Positions 46,696 through 55,095 of a stretch of DNA of 64,000 bases are shown piece by piece. Each line of letters begins with the position of its first letter. Positions within the stretch are counted from its first letter, which is position 1. Position numbers and translations under genes: made by a program. This stretch comes from Woodsholea maritima DSM 17123 (GTDB lineage: Bacteria > Pseudomonadota > Alphaproteobacteria > Caulobacterales > Maricaulaceae), in NCBI RefSeq assembly GCF_000382325.1, contig NZ_KB908056.1, positions 625,148 through 689,147 of the forward strand. Direction: 5' to 3'. A model generated the notes under the pieces. It worked only from the letters and a program-made list of their open reading frames with translations. It had not been told where the DNA came from and searched no databases.

Positions 46696-48198
46696 ATGCA
46701 TTCTATTCTCGATTCCGATTGGATCGCCGACATCAAGGCGACCTGGTTTTCCAATGTCCGCCGCGATGTTCTGTCCGGCCTGGTCGTTGCCCTCGCCCTG
46801 ATCCCCGAAGCCATCGCCTTCTCCCTGATAGCCGGGGTTGATCCGCGGGTTGGCCTGTTCGCGTCATTCTCTATCGCTGTCATTATCGCCTTTACCGGCG
46901 GGCGCCCGGCCATGATTTCGGCGGCAACCGCCGCCACCGCCGTTCTGATGGGCTCACTCGTGCGCGATCATGGCCTACAATATCTGCTGGCCGCGACGGT
47001 GCTGGCCGGATTGCTGCAAATTGGCTGTGGAGTTTTAAAGCTCGGCTTTGTGATGCGCTTTGTTTCGCGCTCGGTGCTCACCGGATTTGTGAACGCGCTG
47101 GCGATTTTGATCTTCCTCGCCCAGGTGCCGGAAATGATCAATGTGCCCTGGCTGACCTATCCCCTGATCCTCGGCGGACTTGGGATCATTTATGGCTTGC
47201 CCTATATCACCAAGGCTGTGCCCTCACCCTTGATTTGCATCCTGGTTTTGACCGCGATCACGCTTAGCCTGGGCCTTGATGTGCGAACGGTCGGCGATAT
47301 GGGCCAATTGCCCAATGCCTTGCCGCAATTTCTGATCCCCGATGTGCCTCTCACCTTAGAAACCTTAAAGATCATCTTCCCCTATGCGGCGGCGGTGGCC
47401 GCGGTGGGTCTGTTGGAATCGCTGCTGACCGCGCAAATCGTTGATGATTTGACCGACACGACCTCGGACCGGAACCGCGAATGTATCGGCCAGGGTATTG
47501 CCAATACCGCGACCGCCTTTATCGGCGGCATGGCCGGATGTGCGATGATCGGCCAGTCGATGATCAATGTGAAATCGGGCGGGCGCACGCGTCTATCCAC
47601 CCTGTGTGCGGGTCTATTCCTGCTCTTCCTAATCCTGGTTCTGGGCGAATGGGTGGCACGTATCCCCATGGCGGCCCTGGTCGCCATCATGATCATGGTC
47701 TCTATCGGGACTTTCAGCTGGTCTTCCATCCGCCATCTGCGCACGCATCCCAAAAGTTCTTCGCTGGTGATGATCGCGACAGTCATTGGTGTGATCGCGA
47801 CCCATAACCTCGCCATCGGGGTGTTGATCGGCGTGCTCCTCTCAGGGATTTTCTTCGCCTGGAAGATCTCGCAAATCTTTGCGGTCCGCTCTGAAGCTTC
47901 AGACGACGGACGCACCCGCACCTATACCATCGAAGGCCAGCTCTTCTTCGCCTCGACCGAGGACTTTATGAAAGCCTTTGATTTCAAAGAGGCCCTAGAT
48001 GAAGTGACCCTGGATCTGACCAAGGCCCATATCTGGGATATTTCCAGCGTCTCTGCGATTGATATGGTGGTGTTGAAATTCCGCCGCGAAGGCGCAAATG
48101 TGCATCTGATCGGTATGAATGAAGCGAGCGAAACCATCGTCGACACGCTGGGCGAGCATCACAAACCGGGTGCCCTCGACAAGCTGAGCAGCCATTAA
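46696..48198 (+). CDS. SulP-family anion transporter with STAS domain
   Basis: A 500-residue SLC26/SulP transporter. Multispan core: [35 protein letters not shown] is the family signature, followed by [22 protein letters not shown] short C-terminal STAS domain covers about 410-495 ([28 protein letters not shown]). Substrate is not evident from sequence; bicarbonate, sulfate or a dicarboxylate are all possible. It is 11 bp upstream of a tandem Usp gene, a pairing seen in other SulP loci and suggestive of bicarbonate or stress-linked control. Confidence 0.9.
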   Translation: MHSILDSDWIADIKATWFSNVRRDVLSGLVVALALIPEAIAFSLIAGVDPRVGLFASFSIAVIIAFTGGRPAMISAATAATAVLMGSLVRDHGLQYLLAATVLAGLLQIGCGVLKLGFVMRFVSRSVLTGFVNALAILIFLAQVPEMINVPWLTYPLILGGLGIIYGLPYITKAVPSPLICILVLTAITLSLGLDVRTVGDMGQLPNALPQFLIPDVPLTLETLKIIFPYAAAVAAVGLLESLLTAQIVDDLTDTTSDRNRECIGQGIANTATAFIGGMAGCAMIGQSMINVKSGGRTRLSTLCAGLFLLFLILVLGEWVARIPMAALVAIMIMVSIGTFSWSSIRHLRTHPKSSSLVMIATVIGVIATHNLAIGVLIGVLLSGIFFAWKISQIFAVRSEASDDGRTRTYTIEGQLFFASTEDFMKAFDFKEALDEVTLDLTKAHIWDISSVSAIDMVVLKFRREGANVHLIGMNEASETIVDTLGEHHKPGALDKLSSH

Positions 48199-48209
48199 GG
48201 AGCGTCGTT

Positions 48210-49064
48210 ATGACCAAGATTATCGCCCTGATTGATGGCTCAGCCTATACCCAAAGCGTTGTGGAATTAGGCGCTTTTGTCGGGGCCAAGACCGAGGCCA
48301 GCCTGGAGCTGGTCCACGTTATCACCCAGCGCTATCTCGCCAAAGGCCCCGACAATCTCTCCGGCAGCCTCTCTCTGGGTGCGCGCTCGGCCTTGTTGGA
48401 TGAATTGACCCGCCATGATGAGGAGGCTGGACGCCTGGCCCAATCGCGTGGCCGGGTCATTCTGGATGCGGCGAAAGCCCATGTCGAGGCCAGCGGCTTT
48501 ACCACAGTCACCGCGCGTCTGCGCCATGAAGATTTGGTCGAAGCGGTCCATGATCTGGAAGGCGAGGCCGATCTGATCATTCTGGGTAAGCGCGGCGAGC
48601 ATGCCGACTTTGCCAAAATGCATCTCGGCTCCAATCTAGAACGCGTGGCGCGCGCCAGTCATAAGCCCGTTCTGGTCGCGGCGCGCACCTTTACGCCCAT
48701 CACCCGCGCCGTCATTGCCTTTGATAATGGGACCAGCATTCATAAGGCGATCGCCCATATCAAAACCGGAAAACTCTTCCCCGGTATCGCCTTGCATCTG
48801 GTATGTGCGACAGAGCCCGACAGCACGCTAGCGCGCGCCCAGGACGAGGCGGCAGAGACCCTGCGCCAAGCCGGATTTGAGGTGACAACCGTTTGCGCCC
48901 CTGGTGAGCCTGAACATGTCATCGGCGATTATATCAAAGCCCAGGATGCTCATCTGTTGATCATGGGGGCCTATGGTCATTCGCGCATCCGCAGCCTGAT
49001 CATCGGCAGCACCACTACCCATATGATCCGCCAATGCCGCGTTCCTGTGATGTTGTTTCGCTAG
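48210..49064 (+). CDS. Tandem universal stress protein
   Basis: A 284-residue cytosolic protein with two Usp domains (about 1-150 and 155-284). The second has an intact ATP-binding motif G-2x-G-9x-G-S in MGAYGHSRIRSLIIGSTTTH; the first has a near match in LGKRGEHADFAKMHLGSN. AGGAG precedes the ATG. It forms a two-gene unit with the SulP transporter. A dispersed repeat field begins just after the stop codon, and no classical terminator is seen. Confidence 0.9.
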   Translation: MTKIIALIDGSAYTQSVVELGAFVGAKTEASLELVHVITQRYLAKGPDNLSGSLSLGARSALLDELTRHDEEAGRLAQSRGRVILDAAKAHVEASGFTTVTARLRHEDLVEAVHDLEGEADLIILGKRGEHADFAKMHLGSNLERVARASHKPVLVAARTFTPITRAVIAFDNGTSIHKAIAHIKTGKLFPGIALHLVCATEPDSTLARAQDEAAETLRQAGFEVTTVCAPGEPEHVIGDYIKAQDAHLLIMGAYGHSRIRSLIIGSTTTHMIRQCRVPVMLFR

Positions 49065-49099
49065 GCGTGTGATCGGCTCGCTTCGCAGCAATTAACATA

Positions 49100-49200
49100 A
49101 ACATGGGTCCCGGCTCTGCGCTTCGCTTGGCCGGGAACGCGCTTATACTCAACGATCACGCGACCCCGGACTTGATCCGGGGTCTAAAATCGAACCCATA
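49100..49200. repeat. Dispersed palindromes after the usp gene
   Basis: GGTCCCGGC / GGCCGGGAAC at about 49105-49137 and the 23-bp palindrome GACCCCGGA / TCCGGGGTC at 49162-49184, twin of 557-579 in window. An AATCGAACCCATAGGG segment follows and recurs in variant form near 49693. Confidence 0.6.
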
Positions 49201-49252
49201 GGGTTTGCTAGGACGACCGTCCGCCCGTAGCGAAGCGAGGAGCCTTAAGAAA

Positions 49253-49380
49253 CGCCCCCTCCGGCCGTTCCGGCCACCTCCCCCGTAAACAGGGGAGGAT
49301 AATCGGGCGATCAGCCCGCAAGCGCGAACGCGCGCCCACAGCGCAGCGAGGATTGGGATAACTGGGCGACAGCCCGCAAG
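49253..49380. repeat. Composite REP-like module, copy 2 (inverted)
   Basis: Inverted copy of positions 31-163, in the same order of sub-units: the GGCCG/CGGCC hairpin, the CTCCCCCGTAAACAGGGGAG palindrome, GGGCGATCAGCCCGC, and the GCGCGAACGCGCGC block. A third partial copy of the first part lies at 49498-49545. Confidence 0.75.
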
Positions 49381-49428
49381 GTCAAATGTCCTCAAATAGC
49401 CGACAGGCGATAAGACAAATAAAAAGTG

Positions 49429-49545
49429 CGCGCCCGCAGCGTAAGCGAGGATCTCATGAAAAACTGTCATCCCGGCCTTGAGCCGGGATCTATAACCGCC
49501 CCCTCCCGGCCTACGGACCACCTCCCCCGTAAACAGGGGAGGATA
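49429..49545. repeat. Fragments of two repeat families
   Basis: GCGCGCCCGCAGCGTAAGCGAGGAT (about 49430-49452) repeats part of the composite module. A half element TGTCATCCCGGCCTTGAGCCGGGATC follows at 49465-49490, then the GGAG/CTCC palindrome block at 49498-49545. Small reading frames crossing this stretch are repeat artefacts. Confidence 0.6.
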
Positions 49546-49556
49546 AGGTACACACT

Positions 49557-49645
49557 TGTCATCCCCGACTTGATCGGGGATCTATTGAGTTTTATGGCAA
49601 AGTTTATAGATCCCGGATGTGCGCTAGCGCTTCTCCGGGATGACA
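49557..49645. repeat. Palindrome-ended repeat element, copy 2
   Basis: An 89-bp element with ends TGTCATCCCCG and TCCGGGATGACA. The right half (AGATCCCGGATGTGCGC and onward) is nearly identical to 262-298 in window. Confidence 0.7.
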
Positions 49646-49753
49646 TTTAAGGAAACAAGATGTCATCCCCGACGTGATCAGTGGTCCACAATCGAACCCA
49701 AAAGGGTTCGTAAAACCAAAGACGGCAGGGAAACAAGAAAAGAACATGAACTC

Positions 49754-49840
49754 TGTCATCCCGGGCAAACGCAGTGCGACCCGGGATCTGTTGAGCGCGC
49801 CAATTATAGAGATGGATCCCGGCTCAAGGCCGGGATGACA
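49754..49840. repeat. Palindrome-ended repeat element, copy 3
   Basis: An 87-bp element starting TGTCATCCCGG and ending CCGGGATGACA, with inner hairpins CCCGGGCAAACGCAG and ATCCCGGCTCAAGGCCGGGAT. It has the same layout as copies 1 and 2. The following 140 bp to the next gene hold no further repeats. Confidence 0.7.
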
Positions 49841-49980
49841 GATTAAAGGGTTACTTCATTCCCTGCCAAGCAAAACCCAATTAGCCACTCTCCTGCCTCA
49901 CACCCTTGTGAGGACATCGCGCGCTTGGCGTTGCGAATGATGTGCGATAGAAGACGCGCGTGTCGACAAGGGATAAACGC

Positions 49981-50304
49981 GTGCACGCTGGATTACGTCT
50001 TGTGATCTTGATGATGTCACTGCTGGCGCTCAGCAGTGAAGCCCTCAGCGCGACTATAGCCCATGGCGACCATCACCCCAATCATGTGCGCGATCATGAA
50101 GCCGGTCTTCATTCTGCGCCCGACAAGGGTGAGCATCAAAGCCCGCACACCAACCACGCCTGTGGCATGTGCCATCATATTTTGATCAGTTTTAGCCCTT
50201 ATCGTCCCACCCTGATGGCCCCACGGGCCATGGGCTATCGTCTGATCCAAGAGCGCACACCCGTGCGAGCCTTTGCCCCCCCGCTTCAGCCTCCGATGGT
50301 TTGA
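49981..50304 (+). CDS. Small His-rich secreted protein, DUF2946-like
   Basis: About 107 residues. A signal peptide (GLRLVILMMSLLALSSEALSA) precedes a His-rich region (HGDHHPNHVRDHE, HQSPHTNH) and a CGMCH motif. Such proteins are found next to copper and cation efflux genes and probably bind metal in the periplasm. I use the GTG at 49981 because AAGGGA lies about 8 bp upstream; a GTG at 49960 would add seven charged residues before the signal peptide. The RND adaptor gene follows after 42 bp. Confidence 0.7.
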   Translation: MHAGLRLVILMMSLLALSSEALSATIAHGDHHPNHVRDHEAGLHSAPDKGEHQSPHTNHACGMCHHILISFSPYRPTLMAPRAMGYRLIQERTPVRAFAPPLQPPMV

Positions 50305-50346
50305 TCGAAAGTTCACCCTTTCGTTTTCAAGACATTGGAGAGTTTT

Positions 50347-51618
50347 ATGATCCTACGATCACGCGATACATCTGTCGGGATGTATCTGATAGAGCGCTGG
50401 CGCATGCTGGTTGCCCTTGGCCTTGCGGCCAGCCTGGTGGCGTGTTCGCCATCCCCTCAATCTGAACCCCACGCCCATGAGGGCGAGGAAGACCATGGCG
50501 AGGAAGACGGCCATAGCCATAACGGCCATGATCATGACGAGGCCGATCATGATGAAGACGCGCTTGTACTCAGCACCAATGAGGCCGCAGCCCTGGGCCT
50601 ATCGCGTCTGACGTTACAGCCTGCCCGCCTGACCCAGAGCTTGGATCTGCCCGGTGAGGTGCGTTTTGACGAAAATCGCCTGGCCCATGTCAGCCCGCGC
50701 GTGCCCGGCCTGGTACGCGAAGTGTTCGTCAGCGAAGGCGATGTCGTAGACGCCGGTCAAGTCCTCGCCCGGCTCGATAGCCGTGCCCTGGCCGATGCGA
50801 AAGCCGACTATCTTTCCTCGCGGGCCATGCTGGCGCTGGCCCAATCCGCCTATGAGCGTGAACACTCCCTGTTTGAGCGCCAAATCATCCCGGAAAGCCG
50901 CTTTTTGGAAGCTGAACAAGCCCGTGAGGAAGCGCGCATTCAGGCCCGCCGCGCTGGCCAGCAACTCTCCGCGCTGGGCGTCGATGAAGCCGCGCGCGCA
51001 CGGCTTTCCCATAATGAAAGTGACCTCACCACCTATGAAATCCTTGCACCCCTGCCCGGTACAATTATCGAGCGTCATGCTGTGCTGGGCGAAACCTTAA
51101 GCGATGACAACCAAGACCCCGCCTTCATCATCGCCGACACCACCCAAGTCTGGGTCGATGCCGCGATTTATGGCGATGATCTGGGGCGCGTGCGTCCCGG
51201 CCAACGCGTCTTGTTAGATATTGGTGATGGTGCCCCGATGCTGGAAACCACCATTAGTTTTGTCAGCCCCGCCGTGGGGGAGCGCACCCGCACGGGCCGC
51301 GCGCGCATGGTCATTGATAATCATGACGCCCGCCTGCGCCCCGGCATGTTCATTACCGTCAAAGTTCAATTTGAAGGCGCACACGAAGGCTTGATCCTTC
51401 CGCCCAGCGCGCTGGTCACCTTAGAGGGTGCCCCCCATGTCTTCGTCATCGAAGGCGAGCGCTATGAAGCGCGTGAAGTGACCCTTGGCGCGCGTACACC
51501 CAGCGGCGTTCAGATCAACGCCGGCCTGAGTGTGGGAGAAACCATTGTCAGCGAAGGGGCCTTTGGCCTGAAAGCGGAATTACAAAAAGGCGCATTTGGA
51601 GATGGTCATGCCCACTAA
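50347..51618 (+). CDS. czcB: RND efflux periplasmic adaptor (CzcB/CusB type)
   Basis: Membrane fusion protein linking an inner-membrane RND pump to an outer-membrane channel. The 423-residue product has a lipoprotein-like signal (LGLAASLVACSPS) and then a His/Asp/Glu-rich stretch (residues about 35-72, HAHEGEEDHGEEDGHSHN and on) suited to metal capture. Adaptor motifs follow: SPRVPGLVREVFVSEGDVVDAGQVLARLDS (lipoyl half), helical hairpin, barrel region. The ATG at 50347 has TTGGAG upstream; a TTG at 50335 falls in that ribosome site. It overlaps the pump gene by 11 bp. Confidence 0.88.
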   Translation: MILRSRDTSVGMYLIERWRMLVALGLAASLVACSPSPQSEPHAHEGEEDHGEEDGHSHNGHDHDEADHDEDALVLSTNEAAALGLSRLTLQPARLTQSLDLPGEVRFDENRLAHVSPRVPGLVREVFVSEGDVVDAGQVLARLDSRALADAKADYLSSRAMLALAQSAYEREHSLFERQIIPESRFLEAEQAREEARIQARRAGQQLSALGVDEAARARLSHNESDLTTYEILAPLPGTIIERHAVLGETLSDDNQDPAFIIADTTQVWVDAAIYGDDLGRVRPGQRVLLDIGDGAPMLETTISFVSPAVGERTRTGRARMVIDNHDARLRPGMFITVKVQFEGAHEGLILPPSALVTLEGAPHVFVIEGERYEAREVTLGARTPSGVQINAGLSVGETIVSEGAFGLKAELQKGAFGDGHAH

Positions 51619-54600
51619 CCCAACGCCTTTAACAGGTTTAGCCCAAGGGCTCCATGCCCTGATGGGCGCGCGCCTGATCGCCGGACTGCTATTCTTCGGT
51701 GTGATTGCGGGCGGGATCTGGACCTTCCGCACCATGCCCGTCGATGCCTTCCCCGATGTCACCCCCACCCTGGTGCAGGTCTTTACCCAGACCGAGGGCC
51801 TCGCCCCGGAAGAGGTGGAGCGCTATGTCACCTATCCGGTCGAAGCCGCAATGAATGGCCTGCCGAACGTCGATCATATCCGCTCGACCTCTAACTTCGG
51901 CCTCTCCGTCGTGACGATTTATTTCGATGATGGCACGGATATTTACTGGGCGCGCCAATTGGTGGGCGAACGTCTGACCCAGGCCAGAACTGACATCCCC
52001 GAAGGCTTTGGCGATCCGGTGATGGGCCCGATCACTACCGGGCTGGGCCAGGTCTTGTTCTATGTCCTGCAAAGCGATCGCCCCGATGTGGATTTGATTG
52101 ATCTACGCACCACCCAAGACTGGCTGGTAAAATTCGATCTCCAGACCGTGCGCGGCGTCACCGAAGTGCTTTCACTCGGCGGGTATGAGCAGCAATATCA
52201 GGTCCAGATCCATCCTGAAGCCTTGCTGCGCTATGACCTGACTTTAGGCGATGTTTTAAGCGCGGTGGAGCGCAATAACGCCAATGCCGGGGCGCAATTC
52301 CTGATCGAAAATAGCGAGCAATATACTGTACGCGCTGTGGGTCTGGCCGAAGATATTCCCGATCTCGCCCAGATCATCGTCAAGGTCGATGAGGGCGTGC
52401 CGATCCGCCTGCGCGATGTGGCCGACATTACCCGCGGCGGCGACCCACGTCAGGGCCTCGCCACCATGAATGGCCAGGGCGAAGTGGTGGCGGGCCTGGT
52501 CCTGAAACTCATCGGCAGCAATACCAATGCGGTGATTGATCGGGTGAAAGACCGCCTCAGCGCGATCAATGCAAACCTGCCCGAAGGCCTTTCAACGCTG
52601 GCTTATTATGACCAATCAGAACTGGTTACCCAGGCCGTCACAACCATGACCACGGCCCTGTGGCAAGGCGCGCTCTTGGTCAGTGTGATCTTGTTCGTGT
52701 TCTTACGCGGCTGGCGCGCCAGCCTGATCGTGGTCGCCTCCATCCCCTTCTCGGTCGCCTTTGCCCTGATCGCGATGCGGCTCAGCGGGGTGTCAGCCAA
52801 TTTGATGTCCTTAGGCGGCATAACCATCGCCATTGGGATGATGGTCGATGGCGCGGTGGTGATTGTGGAAAATGCGCAGCATCATCTCAATCGCCACGCT
52901 GATACGGCCGATAAAAGACGTACGCTGGCCCAGGCCTGCGGCGAGGTTCTAAAGCCCCTAATCTTTGCAATTGCCATCGTCATCGTCGTCTTCCTGCCGA
53001 TCCTGACCCTGAATGGGGTGGAGGGGAAAACCTTCCGGCCCCTGGCCTTGAGCGTGGCCTTCGCCATGACGGGATCGCTGATCTTTGCGGTATTTTTAGC
53101 GCCCATGGCCGCCTGGCTGGGCCTGAAACCCAAAGCAACGCAAAGCGAGGACGCTCAAGGTCCGCTCTCTCGCGCACTAACGCCTATCCTTGGCCATTTT
53201 GTGCAGCATAAATCTGCGGCCCTGGGGCTTGCCGGGGTCATGCTGCTGGTCGGGGCGTTGATCTTCCCCCGCCTGGGATCGGAATTTACCCCGCGCATGA
53301 ATGAGGGGGACATTTTGGTCCGCCTGACCATGGCCCCCTCGATTGCCCTTCCCGATGCCCGCGACAGCGTCACCCGGTTTGAGCGCGAATTGCTGTCAGC
53401 CTTTCCTGAGGTCGAGCGGATCGTCACCCGCGTCGGGCGCGGTGAGATTGGTGCCCATGCCGACCCGGTCAATAGCGCTGAAGCCTTCGTCGCCTTGAAG
53501 CCTAAATCTGAGTGGCAAACCGCCCGAACTCAAGACGGCTTATTGTCAGCGATGAGTGCCCATTTCGAGGATTTCCCCGGTGCGCAGCTCAATTTCACCC
53601 AGCCCATTGCCGCCGCCACGGATGAGCTGTTGACCGGCACCAAGGCCGATCTCGCGATTAAGCTCTTCGGTCCGGATATGAGCATTCTAGAAGCCAAAGC
53701 CGCGGAGATCAGTGCGATCATCCGGCAAATGGATGGCGCGCGCGATGTTCAAGCGGACCAAGTCAGCGGTTCGCCGCAGCTTCGTATCGCCATCGATCGC
53801 CAAGCCATCGCGCGCTATGGCCTCAATGTCTCTGATGTGCTCGACACGGTGCGCACCGCCGTGGGCGGGTCACAAGCGGGGCAGATTTTTGAGGGTGTGC
53901 GCCGTTTCGACATCATTGTGCGCTATCGCGAAAATGCCCGTGACAGCGCCGAGACCCTGGAACGCATGACCATTCCGGGCCCCAATGGCGAGTTGATCGC
54001 GCTGAGCCAGCTCGCCCGATTGGAGCGGATTGAAGGTCCGCGCCAGGTGACCCGTGAAAACACTCAGCGCTTTATCACCGTTCAGACCAATGTGCGTGAG
54101 CGAGATATGGGAAGCTTCGTCGCGGAAGGTCAGCAAAAACTGAGGGCTGAGATCGACCTGCCGCCGGGTTATTTCATCCAATGGGGCGGGCAATTTGAGC
54201 TGCAGCAAAAGGCCAATGCCCGCTTTGCCATCGTCATTCCGGCGACTTTGGCTTTGGTCTTCTTATTGTTGATGATCAGTTTTGGCCGCTGGATCAGTGC
54301 CGGATTGATCCTGGCCAATATTCCGCTCGCCCTGGTGGGCGGGGTCATGGCCCTATGGCTGACGGGACAGAACCTCTCCGTGCCCGCATCGGTGGGCTTT
54401 ATTGCGCTTTTTGGCATCGCCCTGGGCAATGGCATGGTCTTGACCGCCTTTATGGATCAAGAGCGCGCACGCTTTAGCGATCTCAAAGAGCTCGCCTTAA
54501 AAGCGGCCCTACGCCGGATGAAGCCAGTCTTGATGACCGCCACAACCACGGGGCTCGGCCTGTTACCCCTCCTCTTTGCCAGCGGTATTGGCTCTGAAGT

Positions 54601-54706
54601 GCAACGCCCCTTGGCGGCCGTGGTGACGGGTGGGCTGATCACTTCGACCCTGGTCACACTCTTCGTATTACCCAGTCTTTATGCCTGGGCGACGAAACGG
54701 GTCTAA
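51608..54706 (+). CDS. czcA: Heavy-metal RND efflux pump (CzcA/CusA family)
   Basis: Inner-membrane proton-driven metal exporter of about 1032 residues with the standard 12 TM helices and two large periplasmic loops (VDAFPDVTPTLVQVFTQTEGLAPEEVERYVTYPVE, GLPNVDHIRSTSNFGLSVVTIYF). The TM4 motif reads AIGMMVDGAVVIVENAQHH: the first Asp of the CzcA-type DFG..VDGAV motif is absent, as in CusA. Metal choice between monovalent Cu/Ag and divalent Zn/Co/Cd is therefore open; the czc symbol is provisional. The ATG at 51608 has GGAG six bases upstream. No outer-membrane factor (czcC) gene is adjacent. Confidence 0.9.
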   Translation: MPTNPTPLTGLAQGLHALMGARLIAGLLFFGVIAGGIWTFRTMPVDAFPDVTPTLVQVFTQTEGLAPEEVERYVTYPVEAAMNGLPNVDHIRSTSNFGLSVVTIYFDDGTDIYWARQLVGERLTQARTDIPEGFGDPVMGPITTGLGQVLFYVLQSDRPDVDLIDLRTTQDWLVKFDLQTVRGVTEVLSLGGYEQQYQVQIHPEALLRYDLTLGDVLSAVERNNANAGAQFLIENSEQYTVRAVGLAEDIPDLAQIIVKVDEGVPIRLRDVADITRGGDPRQGLATMNGQGEVVAGLVLKLIGSNTNAVIDRVKDRLSAINANLPEGLSTLAYYDQSELVTQAVTTMTTALWQGALLVSVILFVFLRGWRASLIVVASIPFSVAFALIAMRLSGVSANLMSLGGITIAIGMMVDGAVVIVENAQHHLNRHADTADKRRTLAQACGEVLKPLIFAIAIVIVVFLPILTLNGVEGKTFRPLALSVAFAMTGSLIFAVFLAPMAAWLGLKPKATQSEDAQGPLSRALTPILGHFVQHKSAALGLAGVMLLVGALIFPRLGSEFTPRMNEGDILVRLTMAPSIALPDARDSVTRFERELLSAFPEVERIVTRVGRGEIGAHADPVNSAEAFVALKPKSEWQTARTQDGLLSAMSAHFEDFPGAQLNFTQPIAAATDELLTGTKADLAIKLFGPDMSILEAKAAEISAIIRQMDGARDVQADQVSGSPQLRIAIDRQAIARYGLNVSDVLDTVRTAVGGSQAGQIFEGVRRFDIIVRYRENARDSAETLERMTIPGPNGELIALSQLARLERIEGPRQVTRENTQRFITVQTNVRERDMGSFVAEGQQKLRAEIDLPPGYFIQWGGQFELQQKANARFAIVIPATLALVFLLLMISFGRWISAGLILANIPLALVGGVMALWLTGQNLSVPASVGFIALFGIALGNGMVLTAFMDQERARFSDLKELALKAALRRMKPVLMTATTTGLGLLPLLFASGIGSEVQRPLAAVVTGGLITSTLVTLFVLPSLYAWATKRV

Positions 54707-54712
54707 ACCCTT

Positions 54713-54760
54713 CCCGCTCTTTTACCATTTTGTGAAATATCACATCAGTAAAAGAGCGGG
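54713..54760. terminator. Long hairpin after the RND pump gene
   Basis: A perfect 13-bp inverted repeat, CCCGCTCTTTTAC and GTAAAAGAGCGGG, with a 22-nt loop that itself contains TGTGA-AATA-TCACA. It begins 7 bp past the stop codon. No strong T-run follows, so it may act as a bidirectional or rho-assisted terminator or an RNA stabiliser. Confidence 0.6.
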
Positions 54761-54949
54761 ACTTTACCCTTCACACGCGCCATAAGCTGGAAATGTGGCA
54801 TTGCCGCCTTAATTTCGGGAACCCAAAACGTCTCGCTTTCATTATGAAATCTGATGGGGTTATTAGACTCCTATTTTAGAGCGCTTCAGGGTAAGATTTG
54901 AAATCTTGGCCAATATCGCCTATGGATTACCCCACCACCGTCGATCGAC

Positions 54950-55060
54950 GGGCTTATGCCTGTCTTCGCAGGTCCATTTTCGTGTCAGCGGGAAAGACGT
55001 GCGAAAGCTGAAACTTCGGCTATAGTCCCCCTCGGGGACGTTCATCACGAACCGACACAA
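54950..55060 (+). promoter_or_regulatory. Structured leader upstream of putP
   Basis: The 110 bp ending 35 bp before the putP start can fold into several hairpins: GCCTG / CAGGT (54958-54973), AGCTGAA / TTCGGCT (about 55006-55021, one G-T pair), GTCCCC / GGGGAC (55025-55039), and an enclosing pair GTGTC (54982-54986) / GACAC (55054-55058). It matches no riboswitch class that I recognise. It could be a cis-regulatory RNA for the proline symporter or a separate small RNA. Upstream, 54761-54949 holds no gene. Confidence 0.4.
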
Positions 55061-55095
55061 TAATAAAAACATATAACTGAACGCGCGAGACACCA

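Noticed and set aside
49080-49850. CRISPR array
   Set aside because: Repeats are of several kinds, unevenly spaced and palindromic, with no spacers of regular length and no cas genes.
54731-54744. CRP-type site TGTGA-AATA-TCACA
   Set aside because: The spacer is four bases, not six, and the site sits in a hairpin loop after a stop codon.
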